A stretch of DNA of 64,000 nucleotides from Thioclava sp. ES.031 (GTDB lineage: Bacteria > Pseudomonadota > Alphaproteobacteria > Rhodobacterales > Rhodobacteraceae): positions 1,808,001 through 1,872,000 of the forward strand of contig NZ_PDJO01000001.1 of assembly GCF_002563775.1 (NCBI RefSeq), given 5' to 3'. The notes under the pieces were generated by a model, which ran no database searches, had not been told where the DNA came from, and saw only the letters and a list, made by a program, of their open reading frames with translations. Below are positions 44,059 to 53,661 of the stretch, one piece after another; position 1 is the stretch's first letter, and each line of letters starts with the position of its first letter. The translations under genes were made by a program, and so were the position numbers.

Positions 44059-44544
44059 ATGATGCAACGAATCGCGGTGCGCAATTCTCAGGCGCAAATC
44101 CCAACTCTCGCGAAGCTTTTCGCGGCGCTGGCGCTTGGGGCGACCGGGGTCTTCGCCGCGCAACAGATCACGCCTGCGATCCCGGCCGGTGTCGACGGGG
44201 CGAAAGAGCTCTGGCTGATCATGGGCTCCTTCGGGCTTCTTGTCGGCTGGCGCGTCGTGGGCCTGTCGGCGGGACGGCGCTGGGTCGATGCGATCAATGA
44301 CGGGCTGCGCGGCGGGATCTACGTCTTGCTGTGGACCTTCTCCTTCCTCGGCGCGATGCAGATGCTGAAACTGGCGCTGCGGATGCGCTATGACGATGTG
44401 CTCTCCGCCGTGACCGACGTCATCGGGCAGGGCGCGGCGATCGGGGTCGCGTCGCTCGGGATCATGCCGGTCGTGACGCTGGGCCTGGGCGCAGTGGGGG
44501 CGGGGCTCCTGTCGGAGTTCGCGCATCGCCGCTTCGGCCGCTGA
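44059..44544 (+). CDS. trgA: TrgA-family membrane protein (tellurite resistance)
   Basis: 161 residues with four hydrophobic segments. The pattern IPTLAKLFAALALGA, GLLVGWRVVGLSAGRRWVDAINDGLRGG, then LRMRYDDVLSAV matches TrgA, described with trgB and cysK at a tellurite-resistance locus of Rhodobacter sphaeroides. The same three genes follow here in order. Biochemical role is unknown. Two adjacent ATG codons open the frame. Confidence 0.85.
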   Translation: MMQRIAVRNSQAQIPTLAKLFAALALGATGVFAAQQITPAIPAGVDGAKELWLIMGSFGLLVGWRVVGLSAGRRWVDAINDGLRGGIYVLLWTFSFLGAMQMLKLALRMRYDDVLSAVTDVIGQGAAIGVASLGIMPVVTLGLGAVGAGLLSEFAHRRFGR

Positions 44545-44631
44545 TCGCCGATCACACCATTCCCTCCGCTTGACATCGCGCGCCTGCCTTGCAGGTTGAG
44601 GCGCATGATGCGCCAAGCTGCGGGGACGGTC

Positions 44632-45765
44632 ATGCAACCACATTTCTTTTACGGCACGCTGTGTCATCCGCCTCTGTTGGAGGCGGTCATCGGACGTGTG
44701 CCGCAGCTCGTTCCGGCGCGGCTGGAGGGCTTTGCCCCGCATGAGGCCTGTCGCGAGGGGCAGGGCTTGGGCTTTCCGATCCTGATCGCGACACCCGGCG
44801 CAGTGACGCGCGGCGTTGTGGCCGATTTGACCGAGGCCGAGGCCGAGCGCATCGCATGGTACGAGGATGGCTACGACGCCGATTTCCGCGAACTCGAGAC
44901 CGGATCGGGGCCGCGCGAGGCGAAGCTGTGGCTGCCGAAAGCGGGTCGCTGGGATGTGGGCGACGCGTGGACCCTTGGAGACTGGGCGCCGAAATGGGCC
45001 GCTCTGAAGACCGAGGCCGCGCGGCTCTTCATCGCCGAGGCGCAGGCCATGGGGCCCGACGCCGCCAATGCGCGCTATCACGCGATCCTCGTGCGCGCGG
45101 CTTCTACTTTACGCGCGCGCGCGACCCCGATGGCGCAGCATTTGCGCCGGGATCTGCATGAGGGCGACATCAAGATCGACGCGCAACAGACTGCTTACGC
45201 GAAGTTTTTCGCGGTCGAGGACTACAAGCTGGAACATCGGCTGTTCGCCGGCGGGATGAGCGCCAAGCTCGATCGGGCGGCTTTCGTCTCGGGCGATGCG
45301 AGCGTCGTTCTGCCTTACGATCCGGTGCGCGACCGGGTGATGCTGATCGAACAGATCCGCACCGGACCGCTGGCGCGGGGCGAGCCGAACCCGTGGATGA
45401 TCGAGGCGATCGCGGGCCGGGTCGATCCCGGCGAGACACCCGAGGAGGCGGCGCTGCGCGAGGCCGGTGAGGAGGCCGGGATCACGATTGCGCGCCTGAT
45501 CGAGGCGCCGCGCTACTACCCGTCGCCCGGTGCGAAAAGCGAATTCGTCTATTCCTATATCGGGATCGCTGATCTGCCCGACGAGGCTGCACAGCTTGGC
45601 GGCAAGGCCGATGAGCACGAAGATATCCGCGCGCATCTGGTGCCCTTCGAGCGCTTGATGACGCTGGTTGCGACCGGCGAGGCGGGCAATGCGCCGCTGG
45701 TCGTGCTCGCGCTCTGGCTTGCCGGGCAGCGCGCCGCACTGCAGCGGATGGCTGGCGTCGCGTAA
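44632..45765 (+). CDS. trgB: TrgB: gamma-glutamylcyclotransferase-like plus NUDIX ADP-ribose pyrophosphatase
   Basis: About 377 residues. An N-terminal AIG2/GGCT-like domain (HFFYGTLCHPPLLEAVIG, residues 1-120) precedes a NUDIX hydrolase domain (about 185-365). The Nudix box GRVDPGETPEEAALREAGEEAGI is intact. The C-terminal half is like ADP-ribose pyrophosphatases. Start is the ATG directly before QPHFFYGTL; an ATG 12 codons upstream is the alternative. It lies between trgA and cysK, as in the Rhodobacter locus. Confidence 0.87.
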   Translation: MQPHFFYGTLCHPPLLEAVIGRVPQLVPARLEGFAPHEACREGQGLGFPILIATPGAVTRGVVADLTEAEAERIAWYEDGYDADFRELETGSGPREAKLWLPKAGRWDVGDAWTLGDWAPKWAALKTEAARLFIAEAQAMGPDAANARYHAILVRAASTLRARATPMAQHLRRDLHEGDIKIDAQQTAYAKFFAVEDYKLEHRLFAGGMSAKLDRAAFVSGDASVVLPYDPVRDRVMLIEQIRTGPLARGEPNPWMIEAIAGRVDPGETPEEAALREAGEEAGITIARLIEAPRYYPSPGAKSEFVYSYIGIADLPDEAAQLGGKADEHEDIRAHLVPFERLMTLVATGEAGNAPLVVLALWLAGQRAALQRMAGVA

Positions 45766-45851
45766 TCACGGGGTTGAGGTGGCGCGCGCCGCGTCCTAAG
45801 TCTGATTTCAACGGCCCCGTTGGGGGTTACTCGATACGGGAGGAATGCGCG

Positions 45852-46883
45852 ATGCGTATCTGCAGCGATCTGGCGTCGGCGGTGGGAAATACCCCGCTCA
45901 TCAAGCTCAGGAAGGCATCGGAAGAGACCGGCTGCACGATCCTCGGCAAGGCGGAATTCCTCAATCCCGGCCAATCAGTGAAAGACCGTGCGGCGCTCTA
46001 CATCATCCGTGACGCGATTCAGCGCGGTGAGCTTGCGCCCGGCGGCACGATCGTCGAAGGCACGGCGGGCAATACCGGCATCGGTCTCGCGCTCGTGGGC
46101 GCCTCGATGGGCTTCCGCGCGGTGATCGTGATCCCCGAGACGCAGAGCCAGGAAAAGAAGGACATGCTGCGGCTGGCGGGGGCCGAACTGGTGCAGGTTC
46201 CGGCCGCGCCCTATCGCAACCCCAACAACTACGTGCGCTATTCCGAGCGGCTCGCGAAAGAACTGGCCAAGACCGATCCGCATGGCGCGATCTGGGCCAA
46301 CCAGTTCGACAATACCGCGAACCGGCAGGCCCATATCGAGACGACCGGCCCCGAAATCTGGGATCAGACCGGCGGCAAGGTCGACGGTTTCATCTGCGCG
46401 GTGGGCTCGGGCGGCACGCTCGCGGGCACCGGCATGGCGCTGCAGCCCAAGGGCGTGAAGATCGGCCTCGCCGATCCCGACGGCGCGGCGCTGCACAGCT
46501 ATTACACCACGGGCGAGTTCAAATCCGAGGGCTCCTCGATCACCGAAGGCATCGGGCAGGGGCGGATCACCGCCAATCTCGAGGGCTTCACCCCGGATAT
46601 GAGCTTCAACATCCCCGATAGCGAGGCGCTGCCGGTGGTGTTCGACCTGCTGCAGGAAGAAGGCCTCTGCCTTGGCGGCTCCTCGGGGATCAATATCGCG
46701 GGCGCGATGCATATGGCGCGCGAGCTGGGCCCGGGCCACACGATCGTGACGGTGCTGTGCGATTACGGCAACCGCTACCAGTCGAAACTGTTCAACCCCG
46801 ACTTCCTCAAGGGCAAGGGCTTGCCGGTGCCGGAATGGCTCGACCGGGCTCCGCGTGAGATGCCGGAGGTCTTTGAGGGATGA
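45852..46883 (+). CDS. cysK: Cysteine synthase (PLP-dependent)
   Basis: 343 residues of the fold-type II PLP family that makes cysteine from O-acetylserine and sulfide. The PLP Lys is in NPGQSVKDRAA near residue 42, the substrate loop is GTAGNTG (the usual form is TSGNT), and GSGGTLAGTG plus SSGINI bind the phosphate. GGGAGG lies eight bases before the ATG. It overlaps the mechanosensitive channel start (ATGA). Its place after trgAB matches the tellurite locus. Confidence 0.92.
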   Translation: MRICSDLASAVGNTPLIKLRKASEETGCTILGKAEFLNPGQSVKDRAALYIIRDAIQRGELAPGGTIVEGTAGNTGIGLALVGASMGFRAVIVIPETQSQEKKDMLRLAGAELVQVPAAPYRNPNNYVRYSERLAKELAKTDPHGAIWANQFDNTANRQAHIETTGPEIWDQTGGKVDGFICAVGSGGTLAGTGMALQPKGVKIGLADPDGAALHSYYTTGEFKSEGSSITEGIGQGRITANLEGFTPDMSFNIPDSEALPVVFDLLQEEGLCLGGSSGINIAGAMHMARELGPGHTIVTVLCDYGNRYQSKLFNPDFLKGKGLPVPEWLDRAPREMPEVFEG

Positions 46884-49429
46884 TCCTGCGTCTGGCGCGT
46901 CTGCTCTTGCTGGCCGTCGCGCTGGCGCTCCCCGGGATTGGTTTCGCGCAAAGCCCCGAAGTGCCCGATTACAAGGCCTGGGAAAAGACCGCGAGCGAAG
47001 CCGAAAAGATGGTGCAGGCCGATCAGGCCCAACGCCCGGCCTTCGACAAGATCCGGCAGGAGGTCGTCAACTGGCGCGAGAAGTTCAAGGCGGCCGAGGA
47101 TATCAACGCCAGCCAGATTTCGACCGTCAAAGCGCAGATCGAAGCGCTCGGGCCCCCGCCTAAGGAGGGCGAGAGCGAGGATCAGGCGATTGCCGACCGG
47201 CGCAAGAAGCTCAACGATGAGCTGGCGCAGTTGCAGTCACCGGGGTTGCGCGCGACCGAGGCCGCCAGCCGCGCGGATTCCATCGTCGCCAATATCGACC
47301 AGCTTTTGCGCGCGCGGCAGACCGACAAGCTGTTGCGGCTGACACCCTCACCGCTCAATCCGATAAACTGGCCTGAAGGCGTAAAGGTGCTCACCGGGCT
47401 GACCTCCGAGCTTGCCTCCGAGATGGGGCAGCAGCTCGATCAGCCGGACCCCTACGCCAATGCGCGCAACAACGCCCCCGCGATCGTGGGCTTGCTGCTG
47501 GTGGCGCTTCTGCTGGTGCTGCGCGGGCGGGTCTGGATCGACCGGCTGGCCGATGCGATGGAAGCGCGGCTTGCGCGCAACGCGCAGCGGGTGATCGATT
47601 TCATCGTCTCGCTCGGCCAGCTTTTGCTGCCGATTGCCGGGATTGCGCTGCTCGAGGCCGCGCTGGTGCAGACGGAGCTGTTCGGCTCGCGCTGGATAGA
47701 ATTGCTCATCGCCATAGGCGTGGTGCTGAGCGCGGCGTTCGCGGCCTTCTGGCTCTCGGGCCGCATCTTCCCGCGCAATGACCGGCAGGCCGCCCCCTTC
47801 ACACTGCAAAGCGAGCGGCGCCGCGAAGGACGGGTGCTGACGATCTCGCTGGCGGTGTTCGCAGCGATCCAGGGCCCGTTCGGCGACTGGCTTGTGGCTC
47901 GCGGGCAGGACGTGTTCGAGGCCAGCGCGAAAACCGCCAAGGAGATCGACGCGGCGGGGCACACGCTCGATGCCGGTTTCGGCGTTCTGGTCTTCCCGCT
48001 GCAGGTTCTCGCCGCGATCGCGCTGTTCCGCTTCGGCCAATTGCTGCGCCGTCACCTGCGCAACGAGACCAACGGGAGCGAGGAAGGCGCGTTTCGCGAC
48101 CGGCTCGTGGGCGCGCTCGGCAATGCGCTGATCGGCGTCGCGGTGATCGCGCCGGTTCTGGGCGGGATCGGCTATATCAACGCCGCCAACGCGCTGATCT
48201 TTCCGACTATCGCGACGCTTGGGCTCATCGCGCTGGTTCTGGTGCTCCATCAGTTTTTCACCGATGTCTATGTTCTGGTCGCCCGGCGCGAGGATGACGG
48301 CCGCGACTCCCTGATCCCGGCGCTGATCGGCTTCCTGCTGGGCCTGCTCGCCATGCCGCCCGCGGCGCTGATCTGGGGCGCGCGCCCGGCGGATCTGGCC
48401 GAGATGTGGACGCGGTTCCAGAATGGCGTCTCGATCAGCGGGGTCACGATTTCGCCCGGCATCTTCTTGACCTTCGCGATCGTCTTCGTGATCGGCCTGA
48501 TGGTGACGCGGCTCCTGCAAGGCGCGCTGAAGACCTCGCTGTTGCCGAAGACCAAGATCGACAAGGGCGGGCAGAATGCCATCGTCTCGGGGCTGGGCTA
48601 TCTCGGGATCTTCCTCGCCGCGATCATCGCGATCTCCTCGGCAGGGATCGATCTGAGCTCGCTCGCCATTGTCGCCGGTGCGCTCTCGGTCGGTGTCGGT
48701 TTCGGTCTGCAGACCATCGTGCAGAACTTCGTCTCGGGCATCATCCTGCTGATCGAGCGCCCGATCTCCGAAGGCGACTGGATCGAAGTCAACGGCCAGA
48801 TGGGGATCGTGAAGGCGATCTCCGTGCGCTCCACCCGGATCGAGACCTTCGACCGCACCGAAGTCATCGTGCCCAATGCGGACCTGATTTCGGGGCAGGT
48901 GACGAATTGGACGCGCGGCAATGTCACGGGCCGCCTGATCGTGCCGGTGGGCGTGGCCTATGGCACCGACACCCGCAAGGTCGAGAAGATCCTGCACGAG
49001 GTCGCCGCGAACCAGTCGCTGGTGATGATGAATCCCGAGCCGGTGGTGATGTTCAAAGGCTTCGGCGCGGACAGCCTCGATTTCGAGGTCCGCGTGATCC
49101 TTTCGGACGTGAACTTCATCCTCCGCGTCCAGAGCGAGATGAACCACGAGATCAATCAACGCTTCGCCGAGGCCGGGATCGAGATTCCCTTCGCACAGCG
49201 CGACGTCTGGCTGCGCAACCCCGAGGTTCTGCGCCCCAAGGAGGACGAGGCCAGAGAGGACGCAGCCGAGGCGGAGACCTCCGAGGACGAAAGCGAAGAC
49301 GACAGCGACGCCAAGCGCCCCGTCACCCGCGCCGATTACGGCAAGCCCCAGCCCGGTGAAGGGCCCGAGGGGATGGAAGAGCAGCGCCACGACACTTCAG
49401 ACGGAGAGGCCGATGCCGGAGACCGCTAA
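46880..49429 (+). CDS. DUF3772-containing MscS-family mechanosensitive channel
   Basis: 849 residues. A signal peptide (cleaved near GFAQSPE) leads to a periplasmic coiled-coil DUF3772 region (residues about 25-190). About ten membrane helices follow, then the MscS pore helix and beta domain (VGVGFGLQTIVQNFVSGIILLIERPISEGDWIEV near residue 610). The C-terminal 60 residues are strongly acidic and probably disordered. It relieves hypo-osmotic stress, which is fitting near betaine transport genes. The start overlaps cysK. Confidence 0.9.
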   Translation: MILRLARLLLLAVALALPGIGFAQSPEVPDYKAWEKTASEAEKMVQADQAQRPAFDKIRQEVVNWREKFKAAEDINASQISTVKAQIEALGPPPKEGESEDQAIADRRKKLNDELAQLQSPGLRATEAASRADSIVANIDQLLRARQTDKLLRLTPSPLNPINWPEGVKVLTGLTSELASEMGQQLDQPDPYANARNNAPAIVGLLLVALLLVLRGRVWIDRLADAMEARLARNAQRVIDFIVSLGQLLLPIAGIALLEAALVQTELFGSRWIELLIAIGVVLSAAFAAFWLSGRIFPRNDRQAAPFTLQSERRREGRVLTISLAVFAAIQGPFGDWLVARGQDVFEASAKTAKEIDAAGHTLDAGFGVLVFPLQVLAAIALFRFGQLLRRHLRNETNGSEEGAFRDRLVGALGNALIGVAVIAPVLGGIGYINAANALIFPTIATLGLIALVLVLHQFFTDVYVLVARREDDGRDSLIPALIGFLLGLLAMPPAALIWGARPADLAEMWTRFQNGVSISGVTISPGIFLTFAIVFVIGLMVTRLLQGALKTSLLPKTKIDKGGQNAIVSGLGYLGIFLAAIIAISSAGIDLSSLAIVAGALSVGVGFGLQTIVQNFVSGIILLIERPISEGDWIEVNGQMGIVKAISVRSTRIETFDRTEVIVPNADLISGQVTNWTRGNVTGRLIVPVGVAYGTDTRKVEKILHEVAANQSLVMMNPEPVVMFKGFGADSLDFEVRVILSDVNFILRVQSEMNHEINQRFAEAGIEIPFAQRDVWLRNPEVLRPKEDEAREDAAEAETSEDESEDDSDAKRPVTRADYGKPQPGEGPEGMEEQRHDTSDGEADAGDR

Positions 49430-50159
49430 ACAGCCGCAGCAGCAAAGCTACCGCATTCACCCCTATGCGCGCGATCTCGAGGTCCGGGTGACCGGGCTGA
49501 CCGATGAGGGCGGTGTCTATTGCGCGGATTCGATCTTCTACCCGACCGGCGGTGGTCAGCCCGGCGACAGTGGCAAACTGGTCTGGGATGGCGGCGAGAT
49601 CGAGATCGCAACGGCGGTGAAGGCCGAACCCGGTGCGCCCGGCGCGGTGATCCTCGTGCCCGCGGAGCCGCAGCCGCTGCCGCCCGTCGGCGCACAGGTC
49701 CAGCAGCATCTCGACTGGGAGCGGCGTCACCGTCACATGCGCGTCCATACCGCGCTGCACCTGCTGTCGGTCGCGATCCCGCTGCCGGTGACGGGTGGGC
49801 AGATCGGCTCAGAAAAGGGACGGCTCGATTTCGATATGCCCGAGCGGCCCGAGGATCTGGAGGCAATCGAGCGGCAGCTGAACGACTGGATCGCGCAGGA
49901 CCTCAAGGTGGTCGAGCATTGGATTACCGATGCCGAACTCGACGCGCAGCCCGATCTGGTCAAGACTCTCTCGGTCGCGCCGCCCAAAGGTCAGGGCTGG
50001 GTGCGGCTGGTCGCGATCGGCGACGAGGCGGACCGGATCGACCTGCAGCCCTGCGGCGGCACGCATGTCGCCTCGACCGGCGAGATCGGTGGCCTCAGGA
50101 TCGGCAAGATCGAGAAGAAGGGCAAGATGAACCGCCGCGTGCATCTTCATCTGGCCTGA
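49413..50159 (+). CDS. AlaX-like alanyl-tRNA editing protein
   Basis: About 248 residues homologous to the editing domain of alanyl-tRNA synthetase, which hydrolyses Ser-tRNA(Ala) or Gly-tRNA(Ala). FYPTGGGQPGDSG near residue 45, the zinc ligands HTALH near 112, and CGGTHVAS near 210 are all present. GGAGAGG precedes the ATG. It overlaps the channel gene by 17 bases, so the two are co-transcribed. Confidence 0.92.
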   Translation: MPETAKQPQQQSYRIHPYARDLEVRVTGLTDEGGVYCADSIFYPTGGGQPGDSGKLVWDGGEIEIATAVKAEPGAPGAVILVPAEPQPLPPVGAQVQQHLDWERRHRHMRVHTALHLLSVAIPLPVTGGQIGSEKGRLDFDMPERPEDLEAIERQLNDWIAQDLKVVEHWITDAELDAQPDLVKTLSVAPPKGQGWVRLVAIGDEADRIDLQPCGGTHVASTGEIGGLRIGKIEKKGKMNRRVHLHLA

Positions 50160-50255
50160 GAGCTGCGGGCCGGGCAGGGGCGCTGCCCCTCTGCCTGCGG
50201 CATTCACCCCGGGATATTTGAGCAAGACGAAGGGGGTAGAGCCCCCAAAACGCAA

Positions 50256-50280
50256 AAGGGCGGCCACCGGGGCCGCCCTT
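50256..50280 (-). terminator. Rho-independent terminator of fumC
   Basis: AAGGGCGGCC pairs with GGCCGCCCTT around a five-base loop. On the minus strand it is followed by TTTTGCGTTTT, about 20 bases beyond the fumC stop. Confidence 0.85.
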
Positions 50281-50300
50281 CGTCATTCATGGGAGCTGGA

Positions 50301-51695
50301 TCAGGCTTTCGGGCCGATCATCTGCTCGGGACGCACGACCTTGTCGAAGGTTTCCTCGTCGACGAAGCCAAGCTTGATCGCTTCTTCCTTCAGCGTGGTG
50401 CCGTTCTTATGCGCGGTCTTCGCGACCTTGGTCGCGTTGTCGTAGCCGATGGTCGGCGCGAGCGCGGTGACCAGCATCAGCGACTCGTGCAGCAGCTTCT
50501 CGATGCGCGGTTCGTTGGCCTCGATGCCCGCGACCATGTTGTCGGTAAAGGCCGAGGCGCTGTCGCCCAGAAGCTGCATCGATTGCAGCACGTTGTAGCT
50601 CATCATCGGGTTGTAGACGTTGAGCTCGAAATGACCCTGCGAGCCGGCGAAACCGACGGCAGCGTCATTGCCCATGACATGCGCGCAGACCATGGTCAGC
50701 GCTTCGGCCTGCGTCGGGTTCACCTTGCCCGGCATGATCGAGGAGCCCGGCTCGTTTTCCGGCAGGATCAGCTCGCCCAGACCGCAGCGCGGGCCCGAGC
50801 CCAGCAGGCGGATGTCATTGGCGATCTTGAAGAGCGAGGCGGCCACGGTCTTCAGCGCGCCCGAGAACATCACCATCGCGTCATGCGCGGCCAGCGCTTC
50901 GAACTTGTTCGGCGCGGTGACGAAGGGCAGGTCGGTGATCTCGGCCATGTTCGCCGCGACCGTCTCGGCCCAGCCCACTTGCGTGTTCAGACCGGTGCCG
51001 ACGGCGGTGCCGCCCTGGGCCAGTTCGTAGATGTCGCCGAGCGAGGCTTCGACGCGCTCGATCCCCTTTTGCACCTGATGGGCGTAGCCGGAGAATTCCT
51101 GACCAAGGGTCAGCGGCGTCGCGTCCTGCGTGTGCGTGCGGCCGATCTTGATGATGTCCTTGAAATCCTCGGACTTGGCTTCCAGCGCCGCGTGCAGCTT
51201 GCGCAGACCGGGCAACAGCACGTCGCGCGTCTGCATCGCGATCCCGACATGCATCGCGGTCGGGAACGTGTCGTTCGAGGACTGCCCCATATTGCAGTGA
51301 TCGTTCGGGTGGACCGGGTCTTTCGAGCCCATCTCGCCGCCGAGGATTTCGATCGCGCGGTTCGAGATCACCTCGTTCGCGTTCATGTTCGACTGCGTGC
51401 CCGAGCCGGTCTGCCAGACCACCAGCGGGAAGTTGTCGTCGAACTTGCCTTCGATCACTTCGCCCGCGGCCTCGATGATCGCATCGGCGATCTTCGCGTC
51501 CATCTTGCCCTGCGCCTTGTTGGCCATCGCGCAGGCTTTCTTGATCACGCCGAGGGCGCGGATGATCGGGACGGGCTGGCGCTCCCAGCCGATCGGGAAG
51601 TTCATGATCGAGCGCTGCGTCTGCGCGCCCCAATATTTGTCGGCGGGAACTTCAAGCGGGCCGAAGCTGTCGGTCTCGGTGCGGGTCGCGGTCAT
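50301..51695 (-). CDS. fumC: Class II fumarate hydratase
   Basis: 464 residues of the fumarase/aspartase superfamily, converting fumarate to malate in the TCA cycle without an iron-sulfur cluster. [12 protein letters not shown] near residue 100, [15 protein letters not shown] near 140 and the signature [15 protein letters not shown] near 320 are intact, as is THTQDATP. Start is the ATG with GGAGG five bases upstream. Confidence 0.97.
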   Translation of the reverse strand: MTATRTETDSFGPLEVPADKYWGAQTQRSIMNFPIGWERQPVPIIRALGVIKKACAMANKAQGKMDAKIADAIIEAAGEVIEGKFDDNFPLVVWQTGSGTQSNMNANEVISNRAIEILGGEMGSKDPVHPNDHCNMGQSSNDTFPTAMHVGIAMQTRDVLLPGLRKLHAALEAKSEDFKDIIKIGRTHTQDATPLTLGQEFSGYAHQVQKGIERVEASLGDIYELAQGGTAVGTGLNTQVGWAETVAANMAEITDLPFVTAPNKFEALAAHDAMVMFSGALKTVAASLFKIANDIRLLGSGPRCGLGELILPENEPGSSIMPGKVNPTQAEALTMVCAHVMGNDAAVGFAGSQGHFELNVYNPMMSYNVLQSMQLLGDSASAFTDNMVAGIEANEPRIEKLLHESLMLVTALAPTIGYDNATKVAKTAHKNGTTLKEEAIKLGFVDEETFDKVVRPEQMIGPKA

Positions 51696-51791
51696 CTGGG
51701 CCTCCATGATTGCGCGCAATCTTTCGCTCGCACTGATAGGGCGCGCGGAGGGATTTTGCAACGGTATACGGAGGTATACTTGGGGTGGCTC

Positions 51792-52193
51792 TCAGATCTG
51801 TGCGGCGATCGCATCTCGGTCGATCAGGGAATGCACCTCGCGGATGCGGCCATCGGTGATGCGATAGAAGACATGTTCGTCGAAGGTCACGCGGCGGCCG
51901 TTCACCGGCAGGTCGAAGAGTGTTCCCGCGGGCGTGCAGTCGAAATGCAGCCGGGCGGCGATCACCGGCGGATCGGCCACGAGCGTTTCTGCGCGGAAGT
52001 GCAGGTCGGGGATCGCACGATGGTCGTCCTCGAGCATCGCTTGATACCCTGCGAGGCCGAGCGGGCGCGCGTTATGCGTGACCTCCGGATGCACGAACTC
52101 ACAAAGACGCGCCCAGTCTTGAGCGTTCAAGCAGTCAAGATAGCCGTGATAGAGCGAGAGGAGCGTGTCGCGGTCCAGAGGCTCCGAAGCCAC
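51792..52193 (-). CDS. SnoaL-like ester cyclase family protein (NTF2 fold)
   Basis: About 133 residues from a GTG start (VASEPLDRDTLLSLYHGYL). The frame extends further upstream, but there it runs through the sspB 3' end out of register, so the GTG is preferred. HPEVTHNARPLGLAGYQAMLEDDHRAIPDL and HVFYRITDGRIREVHSLID are typical of SnoaL-like polyketide cyclase/ester cyclase relatives. The ribosome site is weak, which suggests coupling to sspB just upstream. Function unknown. Confidence 0.75.
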   Translation of the reverse strand: MASEPLDRDTLLSLYHGYLDCLNAQDWARLCEFVHPEVTHNARPLGLAGYQAMLEDDHRAIPDLHFRAETLVADPPVIAARLHFDCTPAGTLFDLPVNGRRVTFDEHVFYRITDGRIREVHSLIDRDAIAAQI

Positions 52194-52197
52194 CGGG

Positions 52198-52662
52198 TTA
52201 CTTGCGGAATTGATCGAGGCTGACGACCTCGGCCTCGCCACGCTCGGCGGGGGCGGCCTCTTCCTCCTCGGCCACCTCATCCTCTTCGATTTCGTCGTCT
52301 TCGTCATATTCCTGCGTCTCGAAACGCAGGCCGAATTCGACGGAAGGATCGACGAAAGTGGTAATCGCGTCGAGCGGCACGTAGAGCGGCTCGGGCGAAT
52401 TGCCGAAATTCAGCGTGATCGAGAACCCGTCCTCGCCCACTTCGAAATTGTCATACCAGTTCTGGATGACGATGGTCATTTCCTCGGGGTAGCGCTCGCG
52501 CAGCCAATCGGCCAGCTCGGCATCGGGATGACGGGTGTCGAAGGTGATGAAGAAGTGGTGCTCGCCGGGCAGACCATTGGCTGCGATGTCGCTCAGCACT
52601 GTCTGGATCAGCCCGCGCATCGCGTGATGCATCAGGTTGCCGTAATCAATGGATTGCGTCAT
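52198..52662 (-). CDS. sspB: SspB, ClpXP protease adaptor for ssrA-tagged proteins
   Basis: 154 residues. The folded N-terminal two-thirds (IDYGNLMHHAMRGLIQTVLSDIAANGLPGEHHFFITFDT through FGLRFE) matches alphaproteobacterial SspB. A long acidic linker (DEDDEIEEDEVAEEEEA) and the C-terminal ClpX-binding tail VVSLDQFRK follow. It tethers ssrA-tagged substrates to ClpXP. The tmRNA gene that encodes the tag lies only 0.7 kb away. Confidence 0.92.
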   Translation of the reverse strand: MTQSIDYGNLMHHAMRGLIQTVLSDIAANGLPGEHHFFITFDTRHPDAELADWLRERYPEEMTIVIQNWYDNFEVGEDGFSITLNFGNSPEPLYVPLDAITTFVDPSVEFGLRFETQEYDEDDEIEEDEVAEEEEAAPAERGEAEVVSLDQFRK

Positions 52663-52816
52663 GGCCGGGTCCCTTTCTTCTCGGGCTAAGCATAGGGGAT
52701 TCGTAGCGGGCCGCAAGGCGGGCAGAGCCGCGCGAAGGCTGACGTCGAGGGCATGTACCGGGTGCAGCGGCCTCGGATCCCGCGCAACCTTGGGGAGAAC
52801 CTCACGGGGGCGGCGC

Positions 52817-53242
52817 TTATCCCAGCACTTCGCCCGACAGGCACAGCGCGACGGTGTCGCGCGGCATCATCTCCAACGCCTCGAAGAGCGCGATCACATC
52901 GTAATTATTATACGCCTCCACGATCCTGTCGCCGCGAAACCGCATCGTCAGTTGCCCGGTGAATTCCACCGCGCGCGCCGAGTGTGCCGATTTTCCAGCG
53001 ATTTTGAGAAGTGTCCAAAGCCAGTCCTCCGTCTCGACATGGCGCAGCACGGTGATCTTGATATCCTGCAGATGCGCCCGCAACGCCGGCACCAGATCGC
53101 GAAACTCCTGCGGTCGCAATTCGAGCCCCGGCATCAGCCCATTGGTCTGCGCCTCGGCGTCGAACAGCCCGTCGACCTCGTCCAGCCGCCCCTCGCCCCA
53201 TACGGCATGGAGCCACGTTTCGATCCTCGCAAGCCGGGACAT
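52817..53242 (-). CDS. SnoaL/NTF2-like domain protein
   Basis: 141 residues with an NTF2-like pattern: WLHAVWGEGRLDEVDGLFDAEAQ, PQEFRDLVPALRAHLQDIKITVLRHVETEDW, and FTGQLTMRFRGDRIVEAYNNYDVIALFEAL. It resembles SnoaL-like ligand-binding or isomerase-like proteins. It stands alone between sspB and ssrA. Function unknown. Confidence 0.78.
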   Translation of the reverse strand: MSRLARIETWLHAVWGEGRLDEVDGLFDAEAQTNGLMPGLELRPQEFRDLVPALRAHLQDIKITVLRHVETEDWLWTLLKIAGKSAHSARAVEFTGQLTMRFRGDRIVEAYNNYDVIALFEALEMMPRDTVALCLSGEVLG

Positions 53243-53322
53243 CGCGCTCCTCCGTTTCCCGTCGGTCCTGGGGGCACCATGGCAGGCACGGATTTCAAAC
53301 CGGTTAACGCCGGTCGCATCGC

Positions 53323-53655
53323 AAAAAAGAGGGGGGAAAGTGCAGGATTCTGTTGCAAGGCTCCTGCGGGCCCCGCCTTACGCGGCTAAGCGCAAGGAGT
53401 TAAGTTTCGGTTACCCGAGCTGCTTACGCAGCCAGAGCGACCGGAGCACGGTTGTCGTTGGCAACTGTACAAATCGCACCGATAACGGTGGTAGCTCACC
53501 GGGACAAAGCAAACATCTTTACACGTTCGTCGATCCTATTTCGGCCCCATTCTCCCCCAACGAGGGTTGATTGGTGGAGCCGCCGGGTACCGCCCCCGGG
53601 TCCGATCCGCTTATTACATGCGCGTTTATGCCCATAGTCCCCGTTGCCGGGAACG
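53323..53655 (-). ncRNA. ssrA: Permuted (two-piece) transfer-messenger RNA
   Basis: The minus strand encodes the tag ANDNRAPVALAA followed by TAA (53462-53424). The acceptor piece comes first and ends CGGCTCC-A-CCA at 53573. After about 23 bases, removed on maturation, the coding piece begins GGGGCCG at 53549. GGGGCCG and CGGCTCC form a seven-pair acceptor stem, and GATCGACG fits the D-loop. This order is the permuted tmRNA of alphaproteobacteria. The 3' end is set at a hairpin (GCAGGA/TCCTGC) followed by CTTTTTT near 53323; mature ends are approximate. Confidence 0.95.
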
Positions 53656-53661
53656 TCTTGG

